Source of the DNA: Spirochaetaceae bacterium
GTDB taxonomy: Bacteria; Spirochaetota; Spirochaetia; DSM-27196; PXBQ01
Direction: 5' to 3'
DNA length: 7,415 nucleotides
NCBI GenBank assembly: GCA_003566875.1
Contig: PXBQ01000177.1
Location: 1 to 7,415, forward strand
Shown here: one piece after another, positions 1-5,921 of the stretch
Numbering within the stretch: position 1 is the stretch's first letter
Layout of the letters: each line of letters starts with the position of its first letter
Position numbers and translations under genes: made by a program
Notes under the pieces: model-generated
Seen by the model: only the letters and a program-made list of their open reading frames with translations
Databases searched by the model: none
What the model was told of the DNA's origin: nothing

Positions 1-1450
1 GGTAGATCGCGTCTCCGAGTGTTCTTTCGTCGTGGTCCGGGAAGTTGTCGCGGATCTCCGCGCGCAAGGCATGAACCGCGCGGCGAACCTCGTCGGTCAT
101 CTCAACCGGATCGTCGTCGGCGGGCCTCAAAGAGAACCGAAAATCCTCGGGCGCGTACGTACGGATCCAGTTCCAGCCACACGCGGCGCGCTGCTCGGCG
201 CGCCTGCGCGACTCGGCGTCTATCGTCTCGCTCCCGGGGAAAAGAGCGAGAGCACGAGGAATATCGCCGTTCGTGATCTGAAGCAGGTTGCAGAGGTGTC
301 GGAACGGTACCTGCGTCGGCGCGACGCTCGGAGTCGCGCCGACCTGCGAAAGCTCGTAGATTCGCGACTCCTTCAAGCGGCGTTTCTCGCCGACGTCTTC
401 AAGACCGAAATAAATCCTCTCGCACTTGTCGTAGTCCTCGTAGATCTTGATCACGTCGAGGTCGAACGAAATCGCGAACTCCGCGTTCGGCCGCGTACCG
501 GCAAAGAGATACCGAACGATCTCGGGCTGATACACCTCGAGCACGTCGACGAGCGACACGACGTCTCCCGTCGACGAAGACATCTTCCCGCCGGCGCCTT
601 TGAGGCTGATAAAGTCGTACTTGAACGTAACCGGCGCGTCGAAGCCGTACACCGCAGACGAGACGCGTCGCGCGGTGTCGAACGAGCCGCCGTCGGAGTG
701 GTGTTCCTTGCCCGCGGGTTCGAAGTCCACGCGCTCGTACTCCCACCGCATCGGCCAGTCGACGCGCCACGGCAGTTTTACGAGTCCGGTCGTCCTGAGA
801 TCGACGGTCTCAACGTTCCCGGTCTCGGTACATCGGTACGTGACACCGTACTCCCCGTCCCACGACACGATCTCGGTCGTGTCGCGGTCGGTGAAGCCCG
901 AGAAAACCGAGATCGGCCACCATTCTTCGGGGAGCGGTTCGGTGCGAAACTCATCCAGGATAGCCCGGATCACGTCGCGTTTCTCGAGCGCGGTCTTAAT
1001 GCCTTCGGCGTACGACGCCGCCCTGTACCGCGCGGCCTGGTAGATGTACTCGGGCTCGACGCCGACGCGAACGAGCTCGCGTTCGAGCGCGACTTCGTTC
1101 GCGCGCGCGTAACTCTCCTCACCGCCCCACGGGTCGGGTACACTCGTTATCGGCCGGCGCAGGTACTTCTGCAGCTCCGCGGCGTCAGGCACGTTCCGGG
1201 GCACCTTACGAAAAACATCGTAGTCGTCCCACGAGTAAATGAAACGCACCGGTTGTCCCTTATCTCGAAGCGCACGGACGACGAGATCGACCGAGATAAT
1301 CTCACGGAAGTTCCCGATGTGTACGGTTCCCGACGGTGTGATTCCTGATGCGCACGTGTACCGTGGTCTATCTTCGGAAAGTGAAGCACGCTCTCTGACG
1401 ACACGGTCGGCAGCGATATCCGCCCAGTGAGTTGAAGTTGAATCCGACAT
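1..1450 (-). CDS. lysS: Class I (archaeal-type) lysyl-tRNA synthetase, 3' end cut by window edge
   Basis: Cytoplasmic enzyme that charges tRNA-Lys with lysine using ATP. The minus-strand frame is open from the ATG at 1448-1450 to the left edge, giving 483 codons; the family is usually about 520-530 residues, so only a short C-terminal piece is missing. Class I signatures are clear: HIGN at residues 44-47 (within TPSGTVHIGNFRE) and KMSSS at residues 289-293 in the Rossmann catalytic domain, with FIYSWDDYDVFRKVP at 70-84 and YAPEDFRFSL at 432-441 in the C-terminal helical part. The zinc-knuckle region (residues 183-210) is altered: FSGFTDRDTT occupies the place where a CxxC is expected, and only C207 remains. 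No Shine-Dalgarno precedes the ATG, and a promoter sits 9 nt upstream. The gene lies 38 bp downstream of queG, so it may also be read through from it. This LysRS class is unrelated to the usual bacterial class II LysRS; spirochaetes and alphaproteobacteria are the main bacterial owners. Identification is very secure; the lysS versus lysK symbol is a naming choice. Confidence 0.96.
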   Translation of the reverse strand, partial: MSDSTSTHWADIAADRVVRERASLSEDRPRYTCASGITPSGTVHIGNFREIISVDLVVRALRDKGQPVRFIYSWDDYDVFRKVPRNVPDAAELQKYLRRPITSVPDPWGGEESYARANEVALERELVRVGVEPEYIYQAARYRAASYAEGIKTALEKRDVIRAILDEFRTEPLPEEWWPISVFSGFTDRDTTEIVSWDGEYGVTYRCTETGNVETVDLRTTGLVKLPWRVDWPMRWEYERVDFEPAGKEHHSDGGSFDTARRVSSAVYGFDAPVTFKYDFISLKGAGGKMSSSTGDVVSLVDVLEVYQPEIVRYLFAGTRPNAEFAISFDLDVIKIYEDYDKCERIYFGLEDVGEKRRLKESRIYELSQVGATPSVAPTQVPFRHLCNLLQITNGDIPRALALFPGSETIDAESRRRAEQRAACGWNWIRTYAPEDFRFSLRPADDDPVEMTDEVRRAVHALRAEIRDNFPDHDERTLGDAIY

Positions 1451-1459
1451 GATCCGTGG

Positions 1460-1488
1460 AGTATACAGTGTCGATCGACCCGAATCAA
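1460..1488 (-). promoter_or_regulatory. Probable sigma70-type promoter of lysS (leaderless or nearly so)
   Basis: Reading the minus strand, TTGATT (1488-1483) and TATACT (1465-1460) are separated by exactly 17 nt, a good match to the -35/-10 consensus. The -10 box ends 9 nt before the lysS ATG, so transcription should start about 0-3 nt before the start codon. This agrees with the absence of a Shine-Dalgarno. The -35 box overlaps the last codons of queG. Predicted by eye only. Confidence 0.5.
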
Positions 1489-2592
1489 TTACGCGCGATT
1501 GGTCAGGCGCTGAGCGGTCAACTCGTCGACCGCCCAGCGCGCGTGCTCGGCGATCAGATCGTCCGGGTTCTGCGCGAGCGCGCGGAGCGTCTCAAACAGA
1601 TCGTACCGATCGAGGTTGGCCGCGGCGATGCATGCGTTCCGGATGAGCCCACGGCGTCCCGCTCGCATCACGGGTGACCCAGCGAATCGCTTCGTGAACT
1701 CGGCGTCGGTTTGGATCGCGAGAATCTCGTCGAGTCGAATCCTCTCTCCGGCGATCGAGTTCGTGAAGTCGGGTATCTTAGTCGGCACGGCGCGCACGTT
1801 GAGCGGGCACACTTCCTGACACAGATCGCACCCAAAAACCCACCCTCCCATCTTCCGACGCAGCGCGAACGGGATCGAGCCTTTATGTTCGATCGTTAGG
1901 TACGAGATGCATTTCGACGCGTCGATTTGGTACGGCCCGAACAACGCATCGGTCGGGCAGACGTCGATACAGCGCGTGCATCCGCGTGGGCATCCGCCGT
2001 GTCCGCCCGCGCCGGCGGCGGTACTCGCGCGTTCTTCGACGTCGAACGCGCGCGTCGAGAGGATCTCGCCGATCACGAACCAAGAGCCGAAGCGACTTGT
2101 TACCGCGAGCGTATTTTTCGCGACAAACGCCGCGCCCGCGCGTTCGGCGAAAAACCTCTCGGCCAACGGCCCCGAATCGACAAAGACGCGGAAGTTTTCT
2201 GAAGCCGGTCCGTCGTGAAGTGTGCGCGCGACTCGTTTGAGCATCGAACCGAGAACCTTGTGGTAATCACGGCCCCACGCGTACCGCGCGACCCGCCCTT
2301 CGCGCGTTGACGGTCCGTCTTCGGGGGGCGTGCGCCGGTAGTAGTTCACGCCGACGACGATGACCGACCGGCAGCCCGGCAGAAGCGCCTCCGGCCGGTA
2401 CTTCATCGACGCGTGGCGCCGAAGGTACTCCATCGAGCCGTGGAAGCCGCGCAAAATCCACTCGACGTAGTCGCGTTCGCGTTCGGGCGACCCGGCGGGG
2501 CTCGCGACGCCGATAACCTCGAGTCCTTCGGAGTCGGTCGCGCGCTTGAGATCCTGCGGTATCGGCGGGTCGTACGGTGCGCGTGGAATCAT
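1489..2592 (-). CDS. queG: Epoxyqueuosine reductase
   Basis: 367-residue cytoplasmic enzyme that reduces epoxyqueuosine to queuosine at wobble position 34 of GUN-anticodon tRNAs, using cobalamin and two [4Fe-4S] clusters. Visible parts: an N-terminal cobalamin-binding region with RPEALLPGCRSVIVVGVNYY (residues 66-85); FVDSGPLAER (137-146), where D139 matches the proposed catalytic Asp; then two ferredoxin-like cysteine groups (C201, C205, C208, C212-P, and C228, C255, C258, C262-P) around the diagnostic CISYLTIEHKG (228-238) and a final GCDLCQEVCPLN. Length is typical. Two departures are noted: the first cluster motif is CxxxCxxCxxxCP rather than CxxCxxCxxxCP, and the segment normally reading GLGWIGK is GAAFVAK (153-159). 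The ATG is preceded in frame by a TGA 12 nt upstream, which limits extension. A GGAGAGGGGG stretch exists but ends 20 nt upstream, too far to be a normal ribosome site. queG is followed by lysS and divergent from rlpA. Confidence 0.93.
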   Translation of the reverse strand: MIPRAPYDPPIPQDLKRATDSEGLEVIGVASPAGSPERERDYVEWILRGFHGSMEYLRRHASMKYRPEALLPGCRSVIVVGVNYYRRTPPEDGPSTREGRVARYAWGRDYHKVLGSMLKRVARTLHDGPASENFRVFVDSGPLAERFFAERAGAAFVAKNTLAVTSRFGSWFVIGEILSTRAFDVEERASTAAGAGGHGGCPRGCTRCIDVCPTDALFGPYQIDASKCISYLTIEHKGSIPFALRRKMGGWVFGCDLCQEVCPLNVRAVPTKIPDFTNSIAGERIRLDEILAIQTDAEFTKRFAGSPVMRAGRRGLIRNACIAAANLDRYDLFETLRALAQNPDDLIAEHARWAVDELTAQRLTNRA

Positions 2593-2598
2593 CGGTCG

Positions 2599-2628
2599 AT
2601 TGTCTCACGCGGCCCCCTCTCCGCGCAA
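2599..2628 (-). promoter_or_regulatory. Possible promoter of queG
   Basis: On the minus strand TTGCGC (2628-2623) and GACAAT (2604-2599) are 18 nt apart, each a 3-4 of 6 match to the sigma70 boxes. The -10 ends 6 nt before the queG ATG, so the predicted start site falls on the start codon itself. It is weaker than the lysS promoter, but its geometry equals that of the rlpA promoter on the other strand. Confidence 0.35.
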
Positions 2629-2678
2629 GGCGCTCGCACGATTCTCTGCGCTTCGGCGCGCAAACCCGGAAACGTACG

Positions 2679-2708
2679 TTGCAAAATCCGCACCGACGTG
2701 CCGATACT
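2679..2708 (+). promoter_or_regulatory. Probable promoter of rlpA
   Basis: TTGCAA (2679-2684) and GATACT (2703-2708) are 18 nt apart. The -10 ends 6 nt before the rlpA ATG at 2715, so the expected start site coincides with the A of the ATG. No Shine-Dalgarno is present between them. A perfect 10-bp palindrome, AACGTACGTT (2671-2680), overlaps the first bases of the -35 box and could be an operator, though palindromes of this size also occur by chance. Confidence 0.42.
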
Positions 2709-2714
2709 CTGCAT

Positions 2715-3326
2715 ATGAGACGATTTTTCTCCGTCGGCGCGCTTGTGTTCTCTCTGTGGTTCGGTTTCTTCCTACCCGTAACCGCGTTCGGCGATAATTC
2801 GCAGCACGAGACGACCGGGCTCGCGTCGTGGTACGGAGGCAAGTTTCAGGGCCGTCTCACGGCGAACGGCGAGATCTTCGACACGAACACACTCACCGCA
2901 GCGCATCGGACGCTTCCGTTCGGCAGCATCGTGAAGGTCGTGAACGCCGAGACGGACGACGAGGTAATCGTAAGGATCAACGACCGTGGTCCGTTCGTCG
3001 ACGGCCGGGTAATCGACCTCTCGCGCGCGGCGGCCGACATCCTCAGGATAACCGCGCAGGGAGTCGCCCCCGTACAACTCGAGATACTTCACCTCGCGGT
3101 GGAACCGCAGTTCCGTACGATTCAGCTCGGAGCGTTCTCGGTCCGCGAAAACGCGGCTGCGGCAGTCGAAAAACTCAAGGCTCACGGTTTTGCGGGCGCG
3201 ATCGAGACGACCGCAAGCGGGGTCCACCGCGTCATCGTGCAGGGCGTACACCTCCGCGACCTCGACACGGTCACCGCGCGCCTCGCCGAGATCGGGTACT
3301 CGAATCCGCTCGTACGAATGAAGTGA
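2715..3326 (+). CDS. rlpA: RlpA-family septal lytic transglycosylase with SPOR domain
   Basis: 203-residue exported protein of the RlpA family, which cleaves peptidoglycan glycan strands lacking peptide stems and acts at division septa. Order of parts: signal peptide at residues 1-26 (RRFF, a hydrophobic stretch 7-22, probable cleavage after AFG26); a double-psi beta-barrel domain at about 33-128 starting GLASWYG; and a C-terminal SPOR domain at about 131-203 starting FRTIQLGAFS, which binds denuded glycan. The residues equivalent to the active site of characterised RlpA appear present: E53 in ANGEIFD, H64 in AAHRTLPFG and D90 in INDRGPF. There is no lipobox cysteine, so unlike E. coli RlpA this is probably not a lipoprotein but a periplasmic form. 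The frame stays open upstream to about 2577, but only the ATG at 2715 gives a proper signal peptide. It starts the rightward group and is followed after 51 bp by the oxidoreductase gene. Confidence 0.93.
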   Translation: MRRFFSVGALVFSLWFGFFLPVTAFGDNSQHETTGLASWYGGKFQGRLTANGEIFDTNTLTAAHRTLPFGSIVKVVNAETDDEVIVRINDRGPFVDGRVIDLSRAAADILRITAQGVAPVQLEILHLAVEPQFRTIQLGAFSVRENAAAAVEKLKAHGFAGAIETTASGVHRVIVQGVHLRDLDTVTARLAEIGYSNPLVRMK

Positions 3327-3364
3327 ATCGGTCCGGTAAAACCGGTTCTCAGGAAGACAGCTCC

Positions 3365-3370
3365 AAAGGA
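3365..3370 (+). promoter_or_regulatory. Shine-Dalgarno of the Gfo/Idh/MocA oxidoreductase gene
   Basis: AAAGGA lies 7 nt before the ATG at 3378, a normal ribosome site. It fixes the start and contrasts with rlpA just upstream, which has none. No convincing promoter is seen in the 51-bp gap, so co-transcription with rlpA is likely. Confidence 0.7.
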
Positions 3371-3377
3371 TAGAAAG

Positions 3378-4559
3378 ATGAAAAAAATCAGAATCGGCGT
3401 CGTTGGAACCGGCTCGGTGGTGCGCGAGATATACCGACACCTTTACTTTTCAAGCCGATACAGTAACTCGATATCGGTCGAGGCGATCTGCGATACGTCG
3501 GCCGAAGCGCTGACGAGTTTTGGTGACGACTGGGACGTACCCGGAAAACGGCGCTTCTCGCGGTACGAGGAGATGATCGAGTACGGTGGACTCGATGCGG
3601 TTGCGGTGAACACGCCCGACAGTTTACACCGCGCGCCGGTCGTCGCGGCGCTCGAGGCGGGTCTCGACGTCGTGCTTCCGAAACCGACCGCTGACACGGT
3701 GCAGGACGTACACGAGATTATCCGGACGGTTTCTCGAACGGGGCGTTTCCTCGGCGTCGATTATCACAAACGCGAGGATCCGGTCACGAAAGAAGCACGA
3801 GCACGGGTCGCCGAGGACTCATACGGAGCATTGCAGTGCTCGGTGTTTCAAATGCTCGACAAACTGCTCGTCTCTGATCCGAACCACGAGCCGCGGTTCT
3901 TCTCGTCTCCGGATTTTGCGCAGAAGAACAGCCCGGTTTCGTTTCTGACGTCGCACATGGCCGACACGTTCATGTACATTACAGGGCTTAGGCCGCTCGA
4001 GGTGCGCGCGGTCGGGTACCGGCAGAAACTACCTTCGCTCGAGCCAATCGCCGTGTCGGGTTACGACCTCGTCGATACGACAGTGATGTTCGAACACGGC
4101 GTCACGTGTCACATCATCACCGGATGGACGCTTCCGAATACCGCGGACTGCTTGACCGTTCAGACCGGACGCCTGATCTTCACCGACGGCATGCTCGACC
4201 TTTGGGAGAACCACTACGGATTCCGCGAAGTAACGCCGCACGGAATCGAGAACAGGAACGTCCTGTTCCGAAATTTCGAGCGTGACGGAGTGGTCTCGGG
4301 TTACGGAATCGACAGTCCCGGGAAGATCATCGAGAACATAGGTCGATTCCGCCGCGGCGAGATACCCGATGATGAGCTCGAGAGCCTGCTCTCGCCATTT
4401 GCGCTCGGGCTCTTCACGACGCTCGTGTGCGATTGCGCTCATGCCTCGCTCGCCTCGGGGGTCGAACACGACCGCGGCGTGGTGGTCGGCGCCCCGATCG
4501 AGACCCGGAGATTTCTGACTGAAAAAATCGGAAACGAGTCCAATCTCTACTTCGCGTAA
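3378..4559 (+). CDS. Gfo/Idh/MocA family NAD(P)-dependent oxidoreductase
   Basis: 393-residue soluble dehydrogenase of the glucose-fructose oxidoreductase / inositol dehydrogenase family; the substrate (usually a sugar, cyclitol or related polyol) cannot be told from the sequence. The N-terminal Rossmann fold is clear: IGVVGTGSV (residues 6-14) as the dinucleotide loop, acidic D39 after the second strand (ICDTS) suggesting NAD preference, and NTPDSLHRAPVVAALEAGLDV (78-98). The family's EKP motif appears as PKP (101-103): the catalytic Lys102 is kept but the preceding Glu is Pro. The C-terminal alpha/beta domain begins near residue 127 (VDYHKREDP) and carries H193xxD196 (SHMADT), matching the usual catalytic His/Asp pair. 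The length is slightly above the family's common 330-390. It has a good Shine-Dalgarno and probably shares the rlpA transcript, but no functional link to rlpA is evident. Confidence 0.9.
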   Translation: MKKIRIGVVGTGSVVREIYRHLYFSSRYSNSISVEAICDTSAEALTSFGDDWDVPGKRRFSRYEEMIEYGGLDAVAVNTPDSLHRAPVVAALEAGLDVVLPKPTADTVQDVHEIIRTVSRTGRFLGVDYHKREDPVTKEARARVAEDSYGALQCSVFQMLDKLLVSDPNHEPRFFSSPDFAQKNSPVSFLTSHMADTFMYITGLRPLEVRAVGYRQKLPSLEPIAVSGYDLVDTTVMFEHGVTCHIITGWTLPNTADCLTVQTGRLIFTDGMLDLWENHYGFREVTPHGIENRNVLFRNFERDGVVSGYGIDSPGKIIENIGRFRRGEIPDDELESLLSPFALGLFTTLVCDCAHASLASGVEHDRGVVVGAPIETRRFLTEKIGNESNLYFA

Positions 4560-4574
4560 ATGGGAGAACGGTAG

Positions 4575-4580
4575 TATACT
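4575..4580 (+). promoter_or_regulatory. Possible -10 box for the small hypothetical gene
   Basis: TATACT, identical to the lysS -10 hexamer, lies 15 nt after the oxidoreductase stop codon. The -35 region at the right distance (TTCGCG, 4551-4556, 18-nt spacer) is poor. If it is used, the leader would be about 33 nt and would include the G-rich ribosome site GGGGGTGG (4605-4612), 7 nt before the ATG at 4620. Confidence 0.3.
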
Positions 4581-4619
4581 CGAGTCGACGGAACGAAAAT
4601 TGCCGGGGGTGGTGTTCCG

Positions 4620-4997
4620 ATGTTGGCCGAGGTGAAAAAAGCGCGTCAGGTCGCGGGCGAAGGATTCAGACGATGGTTCATGGACAGCGAGCTCGACTTG
4701 ATTGTGTGGTACTCTGATGAGTCGCAGTCGCAGTCGCAGATCGACGGCTTTCAGTTCTGTTACGACAAGGCGACGACCGAGCACGCGGTGACGTGGCGGC
4801 GCGGGCACGGAGTTGTACACCACCGCGTCGACGACGGCGAGCTACCGTTCGGCGCAAAGATGAGCCCGACGCTGACGGCCGACGGCACCGTCGATATCCC
4901 GCGGATCAAACGACTTTTTCTCGAAAACGCGCACCGACTCGAGCCCGAGCTCGTTAAATTCGTCGCGTCACGGTTGACCGTGAACCCGTCCGGGTGA
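4620..4997 (+). CDS. Small conserved-looking protein of unknown function
   Basis: 125 residues, no recognised domain, no signal peptide and no membrane segment, so probably cytoplasmic. The coding look is good: typical codon use for the window, a G-rich ribosome site 7 nt upstream, and well-mixed protein sequence. Notable stretches are FRRWFMDSELDLIVWYSD (16-33), GFQFCYDKATTEHAVTWRRGHG (about 43-64), VVHHRVDDGE and KMSPTLTADGTVDIPRIKRLF. This pattern (acidic DLIVW, then YDK...TWRRG, HxRVDDGE, then a helical tail) resembles, from memory, uncharacterised proteins seen in many bacteria, but I cannot name a family. A hexanucleotide repeat encodes SQSQSQ at residues 35-40, in the loop before the conserved-looking core. 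It is the last gene of the rightward group and converges on speE after 67 bp. The function is not predicted. Confidence 0.75.
   Translation: MLAEVKKARQVAGEGFRRWFMDSELDLIVWYSDESQSQSQIDGFQFCYDKATTEHAVTWRRGHGVVHHRVDDGELPFGAKMSPTLTADGTVDIPRIKRLFLENAHRLEPELVKFVASRLTVNPSG
4721..4738 (+). repeat. Three tandem copies of GTCGCA inside the small hypothetical gene
   Basis: Perfect 3 x 6-bp tandem repeat encoding Ser-Gln-Ser-Gln-Ser-Gln. Because the unit is 6 bp, slippage would add or remove SQ pairs without shifting frame. It is probably a flexible linker of variable length and not an on/off switch. Confidence 0.8.
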
Positions 4998-5064
4998 CGC
5001 AGGCACACCCCCGTGAAGCGCGCACGTCCGCGTGAGCGACGCGCGCGAAAACCGTGCGTTGCCG

Positions 5065-5919
5065 TTACGACAGACGCCGCTCGACGCGCGCGGGAAGAGA
5101 AAACGATGCGGTATGCATTTTCGGCGTGTAGTACGACAGCGTGTCGGCGAACGCGGCGGTGCGCTCGCGATCGAACCCCGTTACGGGGTTCCGTCCCTTC
5201 GAACACAGAGTGAAGCCGATCGTCCCGCTTGGATACGTCGGAACCATCGTCGTGTAGTAGCCCCAGACCGGAAAAAGCGATCGCGCGTAGGAGACGAGTT
5301 GCGCGACGGTGTCCTCGTGGTAAAAAATCGACTCCGACTGCGTCACGGCGATTCCGTCCTCGCGCAAGCCGCTGCGGAGCGCGGTGTAGAACTGCTTTGA
5401 GAACAACACCTCGGCGGGGCCAATTGGATCCGACGAGTCGACGATGATCACGTCGTACTCGTTTGGGCGTGCGGCCACGAAAGCGGCGCCGTCCTCGGCG
5501 TACACCGTTACACGCGGATCGTCGAACGATGAGGCAAGAGTCGGCAGGTGCTTCCGGCACAGCCGCACGACATCCGGGTCGATCTCACAGAGATCGATCC
5601 GCCGAACAGAGTCGTGTTTCAGCACCTCCCGCGCGGTGCCGCCGTCGCCGCCGCCTATGATCAAAACGTCGCGCGGCGCGGCGTGCGTCGAGAGCGGAAC
5701 GTGCGCGATCATCTCGTGATACGAGCTCTCGTCCCACTCCGTGCACATCACGACGCCGTCGAGCACGAGCATCTTGCCGAACGGAGCTGTCTCGAGAATC
5801 TCGATCGTCTGGAACGGCGAGGCGAACCGCTCGACCGTCCGGTTGATCCGGATTTTGAACGTTCGGCCCAAATCGATCTCGTACGCCTCTTCGAACCACG
5901 TCTGCGATTGCGTCGGCAT
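5065..5919 (-). CDS. speE: Spermidine synthase (polyamine aminopropyltransferase)
   Basis: 284-residue cytoplasmic enzyme that transfers the aminopropyl group of decarboxylated S-adenosylmethionine to putrescine, giving spermidine and methylthioadenosine. It has the small N-terminal beta domain (residues 1-60) with LVLDGVVMCTEWDESSYHEMIAH (51-73) and a Rossmann methyltransferase-like core: IGGGDGGTAREVLKH (88-102) binding the nucleoside, E112/D114 at the ribose, EDG (142-144), and DSSDPIGPAEVLF (161-173) with D161 as the probable general base. The C-terminus SYYTPKMHTASFSLP is typical. A GTG at 5925 could extend it by two codons, but AGGAGG (5931-5926) abuts that GTG and is 6 nt from the ATG at 5919, so ATG is preferred. 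The speD stop TGA (5924-5922) is 2 nt from this start, indicating translational coupling. Propylamine acceptors other than putrescine cannot be excluded from sequence. Confidence 0.96.
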   Translation of the reverse strand: MPTQSQTWFEEAYEIDLGRTFKIRINRTVERFASPFQTIEILETAPFGKMLVLDGVVMCTEWDESSYHEMIAHVPLSTHAAPRDVLIIGGGDGGTAREVLKHDSVRRIDLCEIDPDVVRLCRKHLPTLASSFDDPRVTVYAEDGAAFVAARPNEYDVIIVDSSDPIGPAEVLFSKQFYTALRSGLREDGIAVTQSESIFYHEDTVAQLVSYARSLFPVWGYYTTMVPTYPSGTIGFTLCSKGRNPVTGFDRERTAAFADTLSYYTPKMHTASFSLPARVERRLS

Positions 5920-5921
5920 CG

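Noticed and set aside
32..1348. Long plus-strand open frame of 438 codons
   Set aside because: It lies wholly antisense to lysS, which has an unmistakable full-length class I LysRS reading. The plus-strand protein is Arg/Val/Asp-rich without motifs, the usual shadow of GC-rich codons.
3333..3345. CCGGT-AAA-ACCGG hairpin after rlpA as a terminator
   Set aside because: Only a 5-bp stem, followed by TTCTC and not a U-tract, and the next gene shortly downstream has a Shine-Dalgarno but no clear promoter, which favours read-through.
2772..3440. Minus-strand open frame opposite rlpA
   Set aside because: rlpA is clear on the plus strand; this frame has no ribosome site and no recognisable motifs.
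4998..5064. Bidirectional terminator between the small hypothetical gene and speE
   Set aside because: CGCACG/CGTGCG (5021-5026 with 5053-5058) with an inner CGCG pair could fold, but the loop is long and neither strand has a U-tract. Nothing else is visible in this gap.
4760..5560. Minus-strand open frame of 266 codons spanning the convergent gap
   Set aside because: It overlaps both the small hypothetical gene (antisense) and speE (another frame), and its product is a low-complexity Arg-rich shadow.
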